From the NCBI RefSeq assembly GCF_001439735.1, contig NZ_JYLN01000010.1, positions 1-64,000 on the forward strand: a stretch of 64,000 bases of DNA. Reading direction: 5' to 3'. Origin of the DNA: Pseudomonas paralactis. GTDB lineage: Bacteria; Pseudomonadota; Gammaproteobacteria; Pseudomonadales; Pseudomonadaceae. This document shows, piece after piece, positions 35,808-45,840 of the stretch. Every line of letters begins with the position of its first letter. Positions within the stretch are counted from its first letter, which is position 1. The position numbers and the translations under genes are program-made. The notes beneath the pieces are model-generated. The model made no database searches. It was not told the DNA's origin and saw only the letters and a program-made list of their open reading frames with translations.

Positions 35808-38513
35808 ATGGGACTGACTATGTTTTTACCTGTTCGATTTCGACCGAGAGCATTCGGTGGTCTGGCTATGCCATGGGCGAATGAAAGTCGTCCTTGGGCA
35901 CTGTTTTTATTCATTGCCGTCCTGTTGGGAGGGCAACTTCAGGCATGGGCTCAGGATGTGCCAACGGCAACGCCTGTCACGCCCAGCCAGCTTGATGAGC
36001 CGATCATTTTCGATTCACAGATGTTAATGCAAGGAGCGTCCGGCATGGCCATTGATACCACCCGTTTTGAACAGCCGGCACGTAATGTTCCGGGGACTTA
36101 TCGCTTGGATATCCTGGTCAATGGTCAATGGCGTGCGACTCAGGAGGTCGAGTTACGGACGGTCGCCGGGCTGGTGGATGCACAACCATGCTATAGCGCC
36201 GAACTACTCACGCGTGTTGGCATAGACCTTAAGCGTAGTCGCAGAGGACGTGGCAGCGATCAACAGAGCGCGGTCGTCCCGCAAGGGCTGACCTGCGACA
36301 AGCTTGAACGTTTCGTGCCGGGCGCTGCCATCAGTGTTGACCTGCCCGAACAGAAACTGCACATCACCGTTGCGCAGTACTACCTGCAACGGCCCGCCAC
36401 CAGCACCTATGTCGACCCGTCCAGTTGGGACAGTGGCGTAACAGCCGGCTTGCTGAACTACGACGCCAACCTGTTCAGCGTTCAGAGCCAAGGGCGCCGC
36501 GACACGCATGCCTATTCAGGGTTGAACATGGGCCTGAACCTGGGCGGTGTCAGGCTGCGGCATAACGCCAGCCTGACCTGGTCACCCACATTGGGTGGGC
36601 GCTACCAGCGCGGTTACGCCTATGGTCAGGTTGACCTCACGGACTGGAAGTCGCAGTTGCTGGTCGGCGAGAGCACGACCAGTGGTGAGTTGTTCGATGC
36701 GGTGTCGTTTCGTGGCGTCCAGCTCGAAAGCGACGACCGCATGTTGCCTGATACGCAGCGCTACTACGCCCCGGTGGTGCGTGGTACTGCGGCCTCCAAC
36801 GCCAAGGTGTCGATCTATCAGCGTGGCTACCTTGTCTATGAAACAACCGTAGCGCCGGGCTCCTTCGAGATCGCCGACCTGCAAGCAGCGAGTTTTGGTG
36901 GCGACCTGCGGGTAACAGTCACCGAAGCCGATGGTCGCGAACATGGGTTCGTCGTGCCCTTTGCCACGACCGTGCAATTACTCCGCCCAGGCTCAACGCG
37001 CTACAGCCTGGTGGCCGGTCAGTTGGTCGATCCCGGCTTGCATGGCCGACCGCCAGTTGTCATGCAAGGCACCCTGCAACGCGGGCTGGACAACAACCTG
37101 ACCGGTTACGGCGGCACCGCACTGACCCCCGGCTATGTATCCGGCCTGGCAGGCATGGCGCTTAATACCCGGTTCGGCGGTTTCGCCGCCGACCTCACCG
37201 CAGCCAGCACCGAACTCCCCGCAGGGCAGACCCAGCAGGGTTCCAGTTTGCGCCTGTCATACAGCAAGAACCTGCCCAATAGCCGTACGAATTTCTCGTT
37301 GCTCGCCTATCGCTATTCAACGTCCGGTTACTTGGGGCTTCACGATGCGGTTGCGCTAAAGGATCGGATGCGCAACGAGTCAGGGCGCACCTCAGACTTT
37401 GCCCGCGTACGCGCGCGGTTCGACGCCAACATCAGCCAGGGGCTGGGCGCCGATGGAGGCAGCGTCTATCTCAACAGTTCCTCAAGCCAGTACTGGCAGC
37501 ATGGGGGGCGGACCCTCAGTTTCTCCATGGGCTACAGCAATCAGTGGCGTGGCAATTTCTACTCGATTGCGGCTCAGCGTAGCCATAGCGCCTCGCCGGG
37601 CGGGCTGCGATATGCAGGGGATCAAGACGACACGCAGCTCACCTTCACGCTGTCGATTCCCTTGGGCCGCGATGGTCATGGCGGTGCGGTGATCAACAGT
37701 TATGCCAGCCATGACCGTCGCTCAGGCCGGCAGATGTCTACCGGTATATCCGGCGGCTTCAATGAGCGCGGCGATACCTCTTATGCCGTTTCGGTCGCCC
37801 ATGCCGACCGGCAGCGCGGTGCCTCCAGCAATGCCAGCGTCAACTACCGTCTGCCCCAAGGCGCGTTCGGTGCAAGTCTTTCCCAGGGGCCGGATTATCA
37901 CCAGCAGTCACTCAGTGCATCGGGCGCCGTGGTCCTGCACCCGGGCGGCGCGACGTTCGCACAAACCCTTGGCGAGACAGTGGGCGTGGTCAGAGCGCTT
38001 GACGCCGAAGGCGCCAGTGTCGGTTATGCAGGATCGAGCATTGGCAAGGATGGTTACGCGGTCATCACCAGCTTGAGCCCCTATCAGCTCAACCAGATCG
38101 ATGTCGATCCGCAGGGCGTGCCCAACGACGTCGAACTTCAAGTCAGCTCGCGCAGTGTCGCCCCCCGTGCCGGCGCCGTGGTGATGCTGGATTTCCCGAC
38201 GCGTAAATCCCGCCCGTTGTTGATCGACAGCCGACGCAGTAATGGCCAGCGCCTGCCGTTCGCTGCCTCAGCCATTGATGTGCAGAGCGGCCAAGTGATT
38301 GGTGCGGTGGGGCAGGGCAGCCGGCTGGTGGTACGCAGTGACAAGGATCGCGGCTCGATTCGCGTGGAGTGGGGCAGCGATGCCGCCCAGCAATGCCAAG
38401 TGGATTATGCGCTGCCCGAGCGCCACGCCCGCGAAGGTAGCGCGTTCGAGTTGCTCAATCTGGTGTGTCACGACATAGACGCCCGGCCTGCAGGCAAGGA
38501 GCGTGTGTTGTGA
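35808..38513 (+). CDS. Outer-membrane fimbrial usher (CupB3-like)
   Basis: 901 residues. N-terminal usher domain (FDSQMLMQGASGMAIDTTRF, VPGTYRLDILVNGQW), 24-strand barrel with plug, and C-terminal domains with a late Cys pair (QQCQVDYALPE, LVCHD). It secretes and assembles subunits delivered by the chaperones. The start is uncertain: ATG 35808 gives a long pre-signal extension, while an ATG at 35868 (MPWANES) puts the hydrophobic signal segment nearer the N-terminus. It overlaps the next gene by four bases. Confidence 0.92.
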   Translation: MGLTMFLPVRFRPRAFGGLAMPWANESRPWALFLFIAVLLGGQLQAWAQDVPTATPVTPSQLDEPIIFDSQMLMQGASGMAIDTTRFEQPARNVPGTYRLDILVNGQWRATQEVELRTVAGLVDAQPCYSAELLTRVGIDLKRSRRGRGSDQQSAVVPQGLTCDKLERFVPGAAISVDLPEQKLHITVAQYYLQRPATSTYVDPSSWDSGVTAGLLNYDANLFSVQSQGRRDTHAYSGLNMGLNLGGVRLRHNASLTWSPTLGGRYQRGYAYGQVDLTDWKSQLLVGESTTSGELFDAVSFRGVQLESDDRMLPDTQRYYAPVVRGTAASNAKVSIYQRGYLVYETTVAPGSFEIADLQAASFGGDLRVTVTEADGREHGFVVPFATTVQLLRPGSTRYSLVAGQLVDPGLHGRPPVVMQGTLQRGLDNNLTGYGGTALTPGYVSGLAGMALNTRFGGFAADLTAASTELPAGQTQQGSSLRLSYSKNLPNSRTNFSLLAYRYSTSGYLGLHDAVALKDRMRNESGRTSDFARVRARFDANISQGLGADGGSVYLNSSSSQYWQHGGRTLSFSMGYSNQWRGNFYSIAAQRSHSASPGGLRYAGDQDDTQLTFTLSIPLGRDGHGGAVINSYASHDRRSGRQMSTGISGGFNERGDTSYAVSVAHADRQRGASSNASVNYRLPQGAFGASLSQGPDYHQQSLSASGAVVLHPGGATFAQTLGETVGVVRALDAEGASVGYAGSSIGKDGYAVITSLSPYQLNQIDVDPQGVPNDVELQVSSRSVAPRAGAVVMLDFPTRKSRPLLIDSRRSNGQRLPFAASAIDVQSGQVIGAVGQGSRLVVRSDKDRGSIRVEWGSDAAQQCQVDYALPERHAREGSAFELLNLVCHDIDARPAGKERVL

Positions 38514-39211
38514 GGTCGCTTTATGCCGCGTGCCTGCTGATTTGCGCGCATGCCAGTAGCAGCCAGGCAGCGTTGACGGTGACGGGAACTCGCTTCGTCT
38601 ATGCAGCCGATGCACGTGCGCTGACGGTACGAATCAGTAATGGCGGCGAAGCGCCGATCCTGGCCCAGAGCTGGTTGGACCGGGGCCAGATCAATCAAGA
38701 CCCCTCAGGCCTGTCCGTGCCGTTCGTGGTCAGCCGTCCGTTATTGCGCTTGGACCCTGGGCAGCGCAGCGCACTTGAAGTCCGCTACACCGGCGAAGCG
38801 CTGCCCGCCGACCGCGAGTCGCTGTTTTGGCTGAACTTCCTTGAAGTGCCACCGCTGCCGCCAAGCAGTACGCATCTGCTGCGGCTTTCGTATCGGTTGC
38901 GCATGAAGCTGCTGTTCAGGCCGGCGGGGCTGGCGGGTAGCGCGGAAGAGGCGGGCCGACAGTTGATCTGGCGCGCACACCGCAAGGCCCTTGAGGCCTG
39001 CAATAAGGCACCGTTTTTTGTCTCGCTCACTGCGCAGCGACTGGAGCCGGGCGCCGCTGACGAGGTTCAGCGCAGCGCCACGATTGCGCCATTTACCTGC
39101 GCGGATTTCCCCCTTACAGGGGCGTCGGCGACACCTTCTTTTATCCATTACCAATTTGTTGCAGACAGGGGAGAAATGATCGATGCACGGGCGCCGGTTC
39201 ACCATGATTAA
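38510..39211 (+). CDS. Second periplasmic fimbrial chaperone (CupB4-like)
   Basis: 233 residues from GTG 38510, which overlaps the usher stop (GTGA) and has AAGGAG eight bases upstream. Signal peptide ends in SSQAAL. PapD-type motifs GTRFVYAADARALTVRISN, AQSWLDRGQIN, PFVVSRPLLRLDPGQR and DRESLFWLNFLEVPP. Two chaperones in one operon suggest separate clients (rod subunit and tip adhesin), as proposed for CupB. Its last 29 bases overlap the TpsB gene. Confidence 0.9.
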   Translation: MRSLYAACLLICAHASSSQAALTVTGTRFVYAADARALTVRISNGGEAPILAQSWLDRGQINQDPSGLSVPFVVSRPLLRLDPGQRSALEVRYTGEALPADRESLFWLNFLEVPPLPPSSTHLLRLSYRLRMKLLFRPAGLAGSAEEAGRQLIWRAHRKALEACNKAPFFVSLTAQRLEPGAADEVQRSATIAPFTCADFPLTGASATPSFIHYQFVADRGEMIDARAPVHHD

Positions 39212-40880
39212 CGATTTCGCGACGAGGCCTTTGCTCGCCGTCGGTGTCGCGCTGGCGCTCTCTGGCGTGCCCTCGGTCTGGGCCCAGGTGCCCAGTGCGG
39301 GTCAGGTAATGCGTGACATTGAATCCCTGGCACCGGCACCCCTGCCTTCTGCGCCGGTGCAGGTTGACATGCCCCAGCCTTCAGCACCGTCTCAGGCAAC
39401 GCCTGGCGGCGGTATGCAGTTGCAAGTGAAAGGTTTTGTGATCGACGGCAACCAGGTCTTCAATCGCGAGCAACTGCTTGAACTGCTGGCCGACTTGCCG
39501 GGCCAGTCATTGGACCTCGCCGGGCTACGCGCCGCTGCACAACGCATCACACAGTATTACCAGGCTCACGGGTATGCACTGGCGCGGGCTTTTTTGCCCG
39601 CCCAGGACATTGATCAAGGCATCGTGCGTATCCAGGTGCTGGAGGGGCATTACGGCCGCATCGAGTTGAACAATCGCTCCCGCGTGATCGATGCTGTGTT
39701 GCAGCAACCGTTGTCGGCATTGCGTCCGGGTGAGGCGGTCTACGACGCAGACCTGGAGCAAAGCCTGTTGTTGCTCAGCGATCTTCCAGGCGTGGAAGTA
39801 AAAGGCACCTTGCGCCCCGGATCACTGCCCGGCAGCACCGACCTGGTGGTCGATGCCGAGCCTGGCCCCTGGTACGCCGGCACCCTGGAAGCCGACAACT
39901 ACGGCGACCGCTACACCGGCGAATATCGCCTTGGCGCCAGCCTGGTTTTAAACAACCCGCTGCGCCTGGGTGATGCCCTCAACATGCGCCTGCTGCAAAG
40001 CGATCAGCACCAACGTTACTACCGCTTCGGCTACAGCCTGCCCGTGGGCCCGTGGTCGACCACCCTTGGCACTTCCTATTCGCGCATGAGCTACCAACTG
40101 GGCAAGGACGTAGAAGTGCTCGAAGCAAAAGGCCAAGCCACCGTGCGCAGCCTCTTCGCTTTGCAACCCTTGATTCGCAGCCGCACCTTCAACCTCAGCG
40201 CGCAATTGCAGTTCGACGACAAGCAACTGCAAGACGATATCGACCTGTTCGACCTGCGCAGCCCCAAGCATGTGGAATTGTGGACCCTGGGTATTAACGC
40301 CAGTGGCCAGGACCGCTGGCTGGGCGGTGGGCAAAGTTTTGTCTCGCTCAGCTACAGCGCCGGGCGCCTGGGTATCGGCGAAGCCATCGACCGCACCATG
40401 GATAGGCTCAGCGCCGGCGCCGCGGGACATTTCACACGCGCCAATCTGAGCCTCGGCCGCTTGCAGTACCTGAGCCCACGCTGGCAGCTGTACAGCCAAT
40501 TGAATGCGCAGTGGGCGGGTAACAATCTCGACAGTTCGGAGAAGTTTGGCCTCGGTGGCCCCAATGGCGTTCGTGCCTACGCGCTGGGCGCCGGCAGCGG
40601 CGACCAGGGCTGGCAGGCCAGCACCGAGCTGCGCTACCTGGCTGCGCCGGGCGTGCAATTGAGCGGCTTCGCCGACCGGGGCGTCATCACGGTCAGCAAG
40701 CGGCCCTGGACCGCGCAAAGCAATCAGCGATCACTCACGGCCGCAGGGGTTAGCGCCAGTTGGCGCGGAGCCGGGCAACAGCTCAGCGTCACCGCAGCAT
40801 GGCCCATCCACGGGACTGAGCAGAACGACGCACCGCATCAGGATCCGCGCGTGTGGTTCAGCGCCATTCAGTATTTCTAA
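39183..40880 (+). CDS. Two-partner secretion outer-membrane transporter (TpsB/ShlB type)
   Basis: 565 residues. Signal peptide; proline-rich linker (about 40-80); POTRA domains (VKGFVIDGNQVFNREQLLEL, RIQVLEGHYGRIELNNRS); then a 16-strand barrel with GGPNGVRAYALGAGSGDQGW near the C-terminus, and a final Phe (IQYF). It exports the TpsA adhesin encoded next. ATG 39183 has GGGAG nine bases upstream, inside the chaperone gene. Confidence 0.92.
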   Translation: MHGRRFTMINDFATRPLLAVGVALALSGVPSVWAQVPSAGQVMRDIESLAPAPLPSAPVQVDMPQPSAPSQATPGGGMQLQVKGFVIDGNQVFNREQLLELLADLPGQSLDLAGLRAAAQRITQYYQAHGYALARAFLPAQDIDQGIVRIQVLEGHYGRIELNNRSRVIDAVLQQPLSALRPGEAVYDADLEQSLLLLSDLPGVEVKGTLRPGSLPGSTDLVVDAEPGPWYAGTLEADNYGDRYTGEYRLGASLVLNNPLRLGDALNMRLLQSDQHQRYYRFGYSLPVGPWSTTLGTSYSRMSYQLGKDVEVLEAKGQATVRSLFALQPLIRSRTFNLSAQLQFDDKQLQDDIDLFDLRSPKHVELWTLGINASGQDRWLGGGQSFVSLSYSAGRLGIGEAIDRTMDRLSAGAAGHFTRANLSLGRLQYLSPRWQLYSQLNAQWAGNNLDSSEKFGLGGPNGVRAYALGAGSGDQGWQASTELRYLAAPGVQLSGFADRGVITVSKRPWTAQSNQRSLTAAGVSASWRGAGQQLSVTAAWPIHGTEQNDAPHQDPRVWFSAIQYF

Positions 40881-40953
40881 GCACATTCGTGCCTGGAAGC
40901 AGTACCGCCTTGCAACGCTATGCAAGGCGTCATTTAAGGAAGAGGAAATTCAT

Positions 40954-43900
40954 GTGAACAAGGTTTACTCACTGGTCTGGAACCACGCGATGAACTGCTG
41001 GAAGGTTGCTCACGAAGGGGCTCGTCGGCACTGCAAAACCGGCGCCAAATGTTCGGCCATCGGCGCGTTGGCGTTGTTGGGCGCTTCACCGGCATTTGCC
41101 TTGCCGGTAGGCGGTACGGTGGTCTCCGGCAAGGCCGATATTTTGGGGTTTGAATCCAATTCGCAAATGTCGATCAACCAGCACACCGATAAGCTGATCA
41201 CCAACTGGACGGACTTCAGCATTGCCGCTGGGCAAAAGGTGGTGTTCAACCAACCAAGCGCCTCTTCTATCGCGCTCAACCGAGTGATTGGCACCAATGT
41301 CAGTAGCATCAAAGGTCAGATGGACGCCAATGGTCGCGTGTTTCTGGTCAACCCCAACGGGATCGTGATCGGTCAGGGCGCACAGATCAACGTCGGCAGC
41401 TTGATTGCCACCACCAAGGACATCAAAGATGCGGATTTTGTCGCGGGCAAATACACCTTCAGCGGTGTTTCCAATGCTGAAATCAGCAACAGCGGCACGA
41501 TCAACGCACAACCGGGCGGCAGTATTGCGCTGCTTGGCAATCAGGTGCGCAACGATGGCGTTATCCAGGCCCAGATGGGCCAGGTTGCACTGGGCGCTGG
41601 GAATGATTTCACGGTCAATTTCGACGGCAACCAACTGCTCAACCTTCAGGTCACCGGCGATGCGATCAACGCCCTGGCGCAAAACGGTGGCTTGCTCAAG
41701 GCCGACGGTGGTCAGGTGCTGATGAGCGGTAAAAGCGCCAATGCGATGTTGCAAACGGTGGTGAATAACCAGGGCGCCATTGAAGCCAAAACCTTGAGCG
41801 GCAAAGCTGGCCGTATCACGCTGGATGGCGGCGATGCAGGTACGGTCAAGGTCGGCGGTTCGCTGCAGGCTCACGCCCAAAATACCTATGGCAGCGGTGG
41901 CATCATCGAGGCCAAGGGCGCCACGGTCGAGACCCAATTGGGTACCCAGGTCAATACGCTGGCCACCAATGGCCAGACCGGTACGTTTAAAGTCAGCGCC
42001 AAGACAGTCCAGATTCAGCCAACTGCAGCATCTGCGGGAAAGACAGCCTACTCCGACACATTGTCGCGCAACCTGACCAGCACCAATATTGAGCTGGTCA
42101 GTACCGACGGTGATTTGAACCTGGCTGGGCCGATAGCCTGGAACAGCGCCAATGGTCTGACCTTGAGCGCGACCGGGAACGTCAACCTCGACGGTAACGT
42201 GGCTGCGACCGGTAGCGGTGCGCGTGTAGCGGTCAACGCCGGTGGTGATGTGAACGTAAACAGTAAGGTTTCACTGACCGGGCTCTTCAGCGACCTCACA
42301 TTGAATCACGTAGGGGATTCGGTATTAGGCACGGGCGGTCAGTTGACCTTGTCTGGCGCAGGGGCGACGTACGCCTCCAATGGTGATCGATACACCGTGA
42401 TCCAGAACCTTGCGCAGTTACAGAACATCAACGCGAACCTCAACGGCCATTACGTGCTGGGTAATAACATCGTTGGCCGCGAGGCTCAATTCAAGGCGAT
42501 TGGCGATAAATCCGTCTTCGGAGGTGTTTTCGATGGTTTGGGCAACACAGTGAGCAACTTGTGGGTCTCCAGCACCGGCAGTAACAGCGGGCTGTTTGCG
42601 GTTTCCTCAGGCACGATCAGCAACCTGACACTGGCGAGTGCGACTATCAATAATGGTGGGTCGCAAGCCTATGGGTTTGCAGCGATCGGAGGGCTGGTGG
42701 GGCTGAACGTCGGTACATTGTCCAACGTGACTGCCCGCAACCTCTTGGTCAACGCTGGCAGCAGCGGGGCGAACAGCGTCGGTGGGGTTGTTGGGCAAAA
42801 CTACGGTGGCACAATCAAAAATGCCGTGTCCAGCGGGCGCGTGGCGGGCAACGCGTATACGCACGCCATCGGCGGTATGGTCGGTGAAAACGTTACGACC
42901 TCAGGCGGTACGGCGCGCTTAGACCATGTGGTTTCAAATACCGTGGTGGGCGGCGCCATGCAGCGAGACGCCATGGGTGGCGTTGGCGGGCTGGTGGGTG
43001 CCAACCAGGGGGGCTTCATCACTGATGCCATCAGTACCGGGTCGACAAATGGCAACGGCGCCGGCGTCAATGTGGGCGGCCTGGTGGGTTTCAACTCCAA
43101 CGGTTCGCTTGAGCGCACGGCGTCATCGGGTGAGGTACGCGGCACGGGGGCCGGTAATGTGGGCGGTCTGGTAGGCTTCAGCAAAAACGGCGACATTATC
43201 CAGTCAACCTCCACCAGCAAAGTTACAGGGTACGGCGCCATCGGTACCGGAGGCTTGGTGGGAACTAGCCAGAATAGCAGGCTCAAAGAGGTCAAGGCTG
43301 GCGGCGATGTATGGGATAGCGCTGGGGAGAATGTTGGTGGTTTGGTGGGGAATAATATTTCCGGCACCATTGATACAGCACAAGCCTTGGGCACTGTCAC
43401 AGGCGGGCGCAATGCTCGGGTTGGCGGTCTGGTGGGGAACAACTATGAGGGCTCCATCACTCATTCCGTGGCTCGCGGAAAAACCAGCGGGTCGATTTCA
43501 AGTCAGGTGGGAGGCCTGGTAGGGGCCAATGCTGGCGAGTTGCAGTCGGTTGAAGCCAGTGGCGCGGTGGTGGGTGGGGAAAGCAGCTATGTCGGCGGCC
43601 TCGTCGGCACCCATGGCAGCAACTTCAGCAGTCATATTGAATCGGCCATGGCCAGTGGCACCGTTCAGGGGGGCGTGCGTGCGATCGTGGGCGGCTTGGT
43701 CGGTCTAAACCAGAGCTCTATCACCAACTCATCGGCAACTGGCGGGGTCAGTGGTGGTAGCAATGCCACCCTGGGGGGCTTGGTCGGCACGAACGCCGGA
43801 AACGTTCGCCTGTCTGTCGCTACTGGGAAGCTCACCGTGTTATCGCCTTATTATGGCCAGACCTTTGGTGGCCTGGTCGGAGCTAACTTCGGTGATATGG

Positions 43901-43971
43901 CATTCAATGGCGTCTCCGGAGAGGCTGCGCTTGTGCCTTTGTATGGCATAAATTTTGGCTCCATTCATTGA
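40954..43971 (+). CDS. TpsA-type adhesin with filamentous-haemagglutinin domain and GLUG repeats (CupB5-like)
   Basis: 1005 residues from GTG 40954. Extended signal peptide (MNKVYSLVWNHAMNCWKVAH) ending at AFALP. TPS secretion domain at about 50-280 with NRVIGTN and FLVNPNGIVIGQGAQINVGS. The C-terminal third has 14 GGLVG-type GLUG repeats (for example IGGLVGLN, VGGLVGNN). It is secreted by the adjacent TpsB and likely decorates the surface or fimbria, as CupB5 does. GTG follows GAGGAA. A strong hairpin at 43996 follows. Confidence 0.92.
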   Translation: MNKVYSLVWNHAMNCWKVAHEGARRHCKTGAKCSAIGALALLGASPAFALPVGGTVVSGKADILGFESNSQMSINQHTDKLITNWTDFSIAAGQKVVFNQPSASSIALNRVIGTNVSSIKGQMDANGRVFLVNPNGIVIGQGAQINVGSLIATTKDIKDADFVAGKYTFSGVSNAEISNSGTINAQPGGSIALLGNQVRNDGVIQAQMGQVALGAGNDFTVNFDGNQLLNLQVTGDAINALAQNGGLLKADGGQVLMSGKSANAMLQTVVNNQGAIEAKTLSGKAGRITLDGGDAGTVKVGGSLQAHAQNTYGSGGIIEAKGATVETQLGTQVNTLATNGQTGTFKVSAKTVQIQPTAASAGKTAYSDTLSRNLTSTNIELVSTDGDLNLAGPIAWNSANGLTLSATGNVNLDGNVAATGSGARVAVNAGGDVNVNSKVSLTGLFSDLTLNHVGDSVLGTGGQLTLSGAGATYASNGDRYTVIQNLAQLQNINANLNGHYVLGNNIVGREAQFKAIGDKSVFGGVFDGLGNTVSNLWVSSTGSNSGLFAVSSGTISNLTLASATINNGGSQAYGFAAIGGLVGLNVGTLSNVTARNLLVNAGSSGANSVGGVVGQNYGGTIKNAVSSGRVAGNAYTHAIGGMVGENVTTSGGTARLDHVVSNTVVGGAMQRDAMGGVGGLVGANQGGFITDAISTGSTNGNGAGVNVGGLVGFNSNGSLERTASSGEVRGTGAGNVGGLVGFSKNGDIIQSTSTSKVTGYGAIGTGGLVGTSQNSRLKEVKAGGDVWDSAGENVGGLVGNNISGTIDTAQALGTVTGGRNARVGGLVGNNYEGSITHSVARGKTSGSISSQVGGLVGANAGELQSVEASGAVVGGESSYVGGLVGTHGSNFSSHIESAMASGTVQGGVRAIVGGLVGLNQSSITNSSATGGVSGGSNATLGGLVGTNAGNVRLSVATGKLTVLSPYYGQTFGGLVGANFGDMAFNGVSGEAALVPLYGINFGSIH

Positions 43972-43995
43972 TCGTTAACCTTTCCTTCTAATCAC

Positions 43996-44030
43996 AGACG
44001 ACCTGACGCAGGTGATGCGTCAGGCCGTCT
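43996..44030 (+). terminator. Strong hairpin after the TpsA gene
   Basis: AGACGACCTGACGCA-GGTGA-TGCGTCAGGCCGTCT pairs over 15 bp with one mismatch. There is no T-run, and the tip-adhesin gene starts 13 bases later, so it may attenuate rather than end transcription. Confidence 0.6.
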
Positions 44031-44042
44031 GTTGACTCTGCG

Positions 44043-45203
44043 ATGCCTGATATGAATTCAATACTAAATGTTCGGCGTTCAAGGTCGGCCATAGTGTGCG
44101 TCGGCATATGGCTGTTTATATGTGGCGTGGCGGCTGAAGCCGGGACGTTGGTCGACAGTGTTGCGACGTCTTGCACATTCAGCAACGGTATGGGCAGGCC
44201 GTGGTCGCAAGTGACACCTTTGACGAGTAATACGCCCACTGGCTCGGTGTTATGGGAGCGCGCTGTAGCGCTGAATGCCAACTACAACTTTGCCCCGGCT
44301 GCCGGCATTGCCCATGAGTTGGTTTCTATGGGGTATTGGGGACCCGGTACACCGCTGACAGACGGAATTGCCCCCACCAACGTTGACGGCATTGGCCTGA
44401 AAATATATGTGAACTCATCGGACGGCCAACGTCGACCACTGCTGCAAACGCCGTTGCCGGTAGCGATGGAGAAAGAGCGTGTTCAATATGATTCGTCCGC
44501 TGCGCAAACGCGTGGTTCAACGATGGTTACCAATTATATGCAACAGTTGATTCTGACGGTCGCACCCAGCCAACTGCCTGCCGGAAAATTGATCGTTGAT
44601 CGTGTCGCCGGCAGTTCTCGGCTTGCGCTTTATGCGGTGGATTTACCCAGGGGCAAAGCTGCTTTTGGCAGCAGTGTGGAGGTACCTACAGACAACATAC
44701 CGATTGGCATCTGTCGTGCGCCCTACCTGCTGATGGGGCCCGCTGCTATCAATATGGGGAATGGTGGCCCGATTGAAATCCCAAATACCTGTGACGTGCA
44801 AACCTACCAGACGATACCGGTGCAACTGGGGCGCATGAGCCTGAACGATTTTCCGCAAGTGGGCTCGACCTCAACGCCTGTGCACTTTGCCATCGAGTTG
44901 AGCCAATGCGCGGCCAACGCCAAGCCAGAGATTACATTCACTGACAAGTACGGGCCGCCTGCGGACCCCACGATACTGACTCTTGAACCCTCTGTGACCA
45001 GTGTCCAGGGTTTTGGGATAGTCATGATCAATGAGTTGACGCATCAGGTGGTTCGTTATGACGGCGCGGCTTATCCGATGAAACGGGCTGGCGATGGAGC
45101 CAAAATACCGTTGAGCGCGCATTATGTTCGCCAGGGGCAGGGTGAGGCATTGAAAGCTGGTGCTGCGAATGGAGCGGCGGAGTTTACCTTTACTTTTCCT
45201 TGA
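44043..45203 (+). CDS. Fimbrial tip-adhesin-like protein 1 (CupB6-like)
   Basis: 386 residues. Signal peptide to AAEAGTL. N-terminal receptor-binding-like half, then a pilin-type half from ICRAPYLLMG: PVQLGRMSLNDFPQVGSTST, LSQCAANAKPEITFTD, FGIVMINELTHQVVRYDGA and the terminal SAHYVRQGQGEALKAGAANG with FTFTFP. This two-domain layout is that of chaperone-usher tip adhesins. It closes the CupB-like operon. Its 3' end faces a truncated copy of the 251-aa coiled-coil family. Confidence 0.85.
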   Translation: MPDMNSILNVRRSRSAIVCVGIWLFICGVAAEAGTLVDSVATSCTFSNGMGRPWSQVTPLTSNTPTGSVLWERAVALNANYNFAPAAGIAHELVSMGYWGPGTPLTDGIAPTNVDGIGLKIYVNSSDGQRRPLLQTPLPVAMEKERVQYDSSAAQTRGSTMVTNYMQQLILTVAPSQLPAGKLIVDRVAGSSRLALYAVDLPRGKAAFGSSVEVPTDNIPIGICRAPYLLMGPAAINMGNGGPIEIPNTCDVQTYQTIPVQLGRMSLNDFPQVGSTSTPVHFAIELSQCAANAKPEITFTDKYGPPADPTILTLEPSVTSVQGFGIVMINELTHQVVRYDGAAYPMKRAGDGAKIPLSAHYVRQGQGEALKAGAANGAAEFTFTFP

Positions 45204-45273
45204 TGGAATACAGCAGGCGGCGTATGTCGATTCTCTAGACAACCAATAATTTTTGTTTTCTTGCTGGATTTTT

Positions 45274-45420
45274 TCATCTGTCGAGAAGTGCATCGAGTTG
45301 TTCTTCAGCTGCCTTTAAGGAAGTGATGCTGGTCAGTAATTCATCCTCACGCTGGTTTAGTGCCTGTTCGCGGATGAGTAGATGCTGCGCTCGCTGTTCG
45401 AGTTGGTTGTTGCGACGTGT
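45274..45420 (-). pseudogene. 3' remnant of the 251-aa coiled-coil family (copy 1)
   Basis: The minus strand encodes QLEQRAQHLLIREQALNQRE and then DELLTSITSLKAAEEQLDAL with LLDR-stop. It matches the last ~48 residues of the protein at 47723-48478 (LVIRELALNQREDELMTSIS). The 5' three quarters are gone, cut at about 45420 where unrelated sequence begins. It converges on the tip-adhesin gene, as copy 3 does on a tip fragment. Confidence 0.85.
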
Positions 45421-45657
45421 GAAGTCGCGGCGGAGGAGGGCGTGGTCAAGGAAGCGGAGCAGACGGTTTTGGATATTCAGCGGGAGCGTATTGCGATGCT
45501 GGCCGTTTACGATGCCCCCACCATTCCGACGGTGCCAGCGTTTGCGCGATTGGCAGGTAAATCGCGGGTTAAGGGTGCCGACTGGCAGTTGGACCCTGTT
45601 CGCCTAGCCCAAACGCAGGCTGTGTTGGCGACAGCCAAGGGGCACCATCGCTCTTAA
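45418..45657 (+). pseudogene. Gene fragment, possibly of a DUF2384-like antitoxin
   Basis: The frame encodes VVKEAEQTVLDIQRERIAML, AVYDAPTIPTVPAFARLAGK and DWQLDPVRLAQTQAVL. The APTIPTVPAFARLAGKS and DWQLDP pieces resemble Pseudomonas Xre/MbcA/ParS (DUF2384) antitoxin-like proteins, with an internal stretch missing. No toxin gene is recognisable nearby. The identity is from memory and uncertain. The 180 bases after it include an eight-G run and no gene. Confidence 0.4.
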
Positions 45658-45840
45658 TTTGGGGGGGGCGCTGTACGTGTGTTGGCTGTTCGCTTACACA
45701 CCATCCCTAGGGCCAGTTGGTTATCGTAGAGCTTTGATAGCAGTGAAGTGAGCAGATCTGAGTTAGCCATCGTTGTTTCTACGAGGGCTTAGTAGGCAAG
45801 TAGGTAAAAGTTTGGGTTGCTGAAACCCGTAGTGTTTTAA

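Noticed and set aside
43996..44030. Possible attachment site or REP element
   Set aside because: The stem does not match either REP family here and has no direct-repeat partner in the window; hairpin or attenuator is the simpler reading.
34428..45203. Type 1 (Fim) or P pilus operon
   Set aside because: Two chaperones plus a TpsA adhesin and a CupB6-like tip match the Cup type and not fim or pap.
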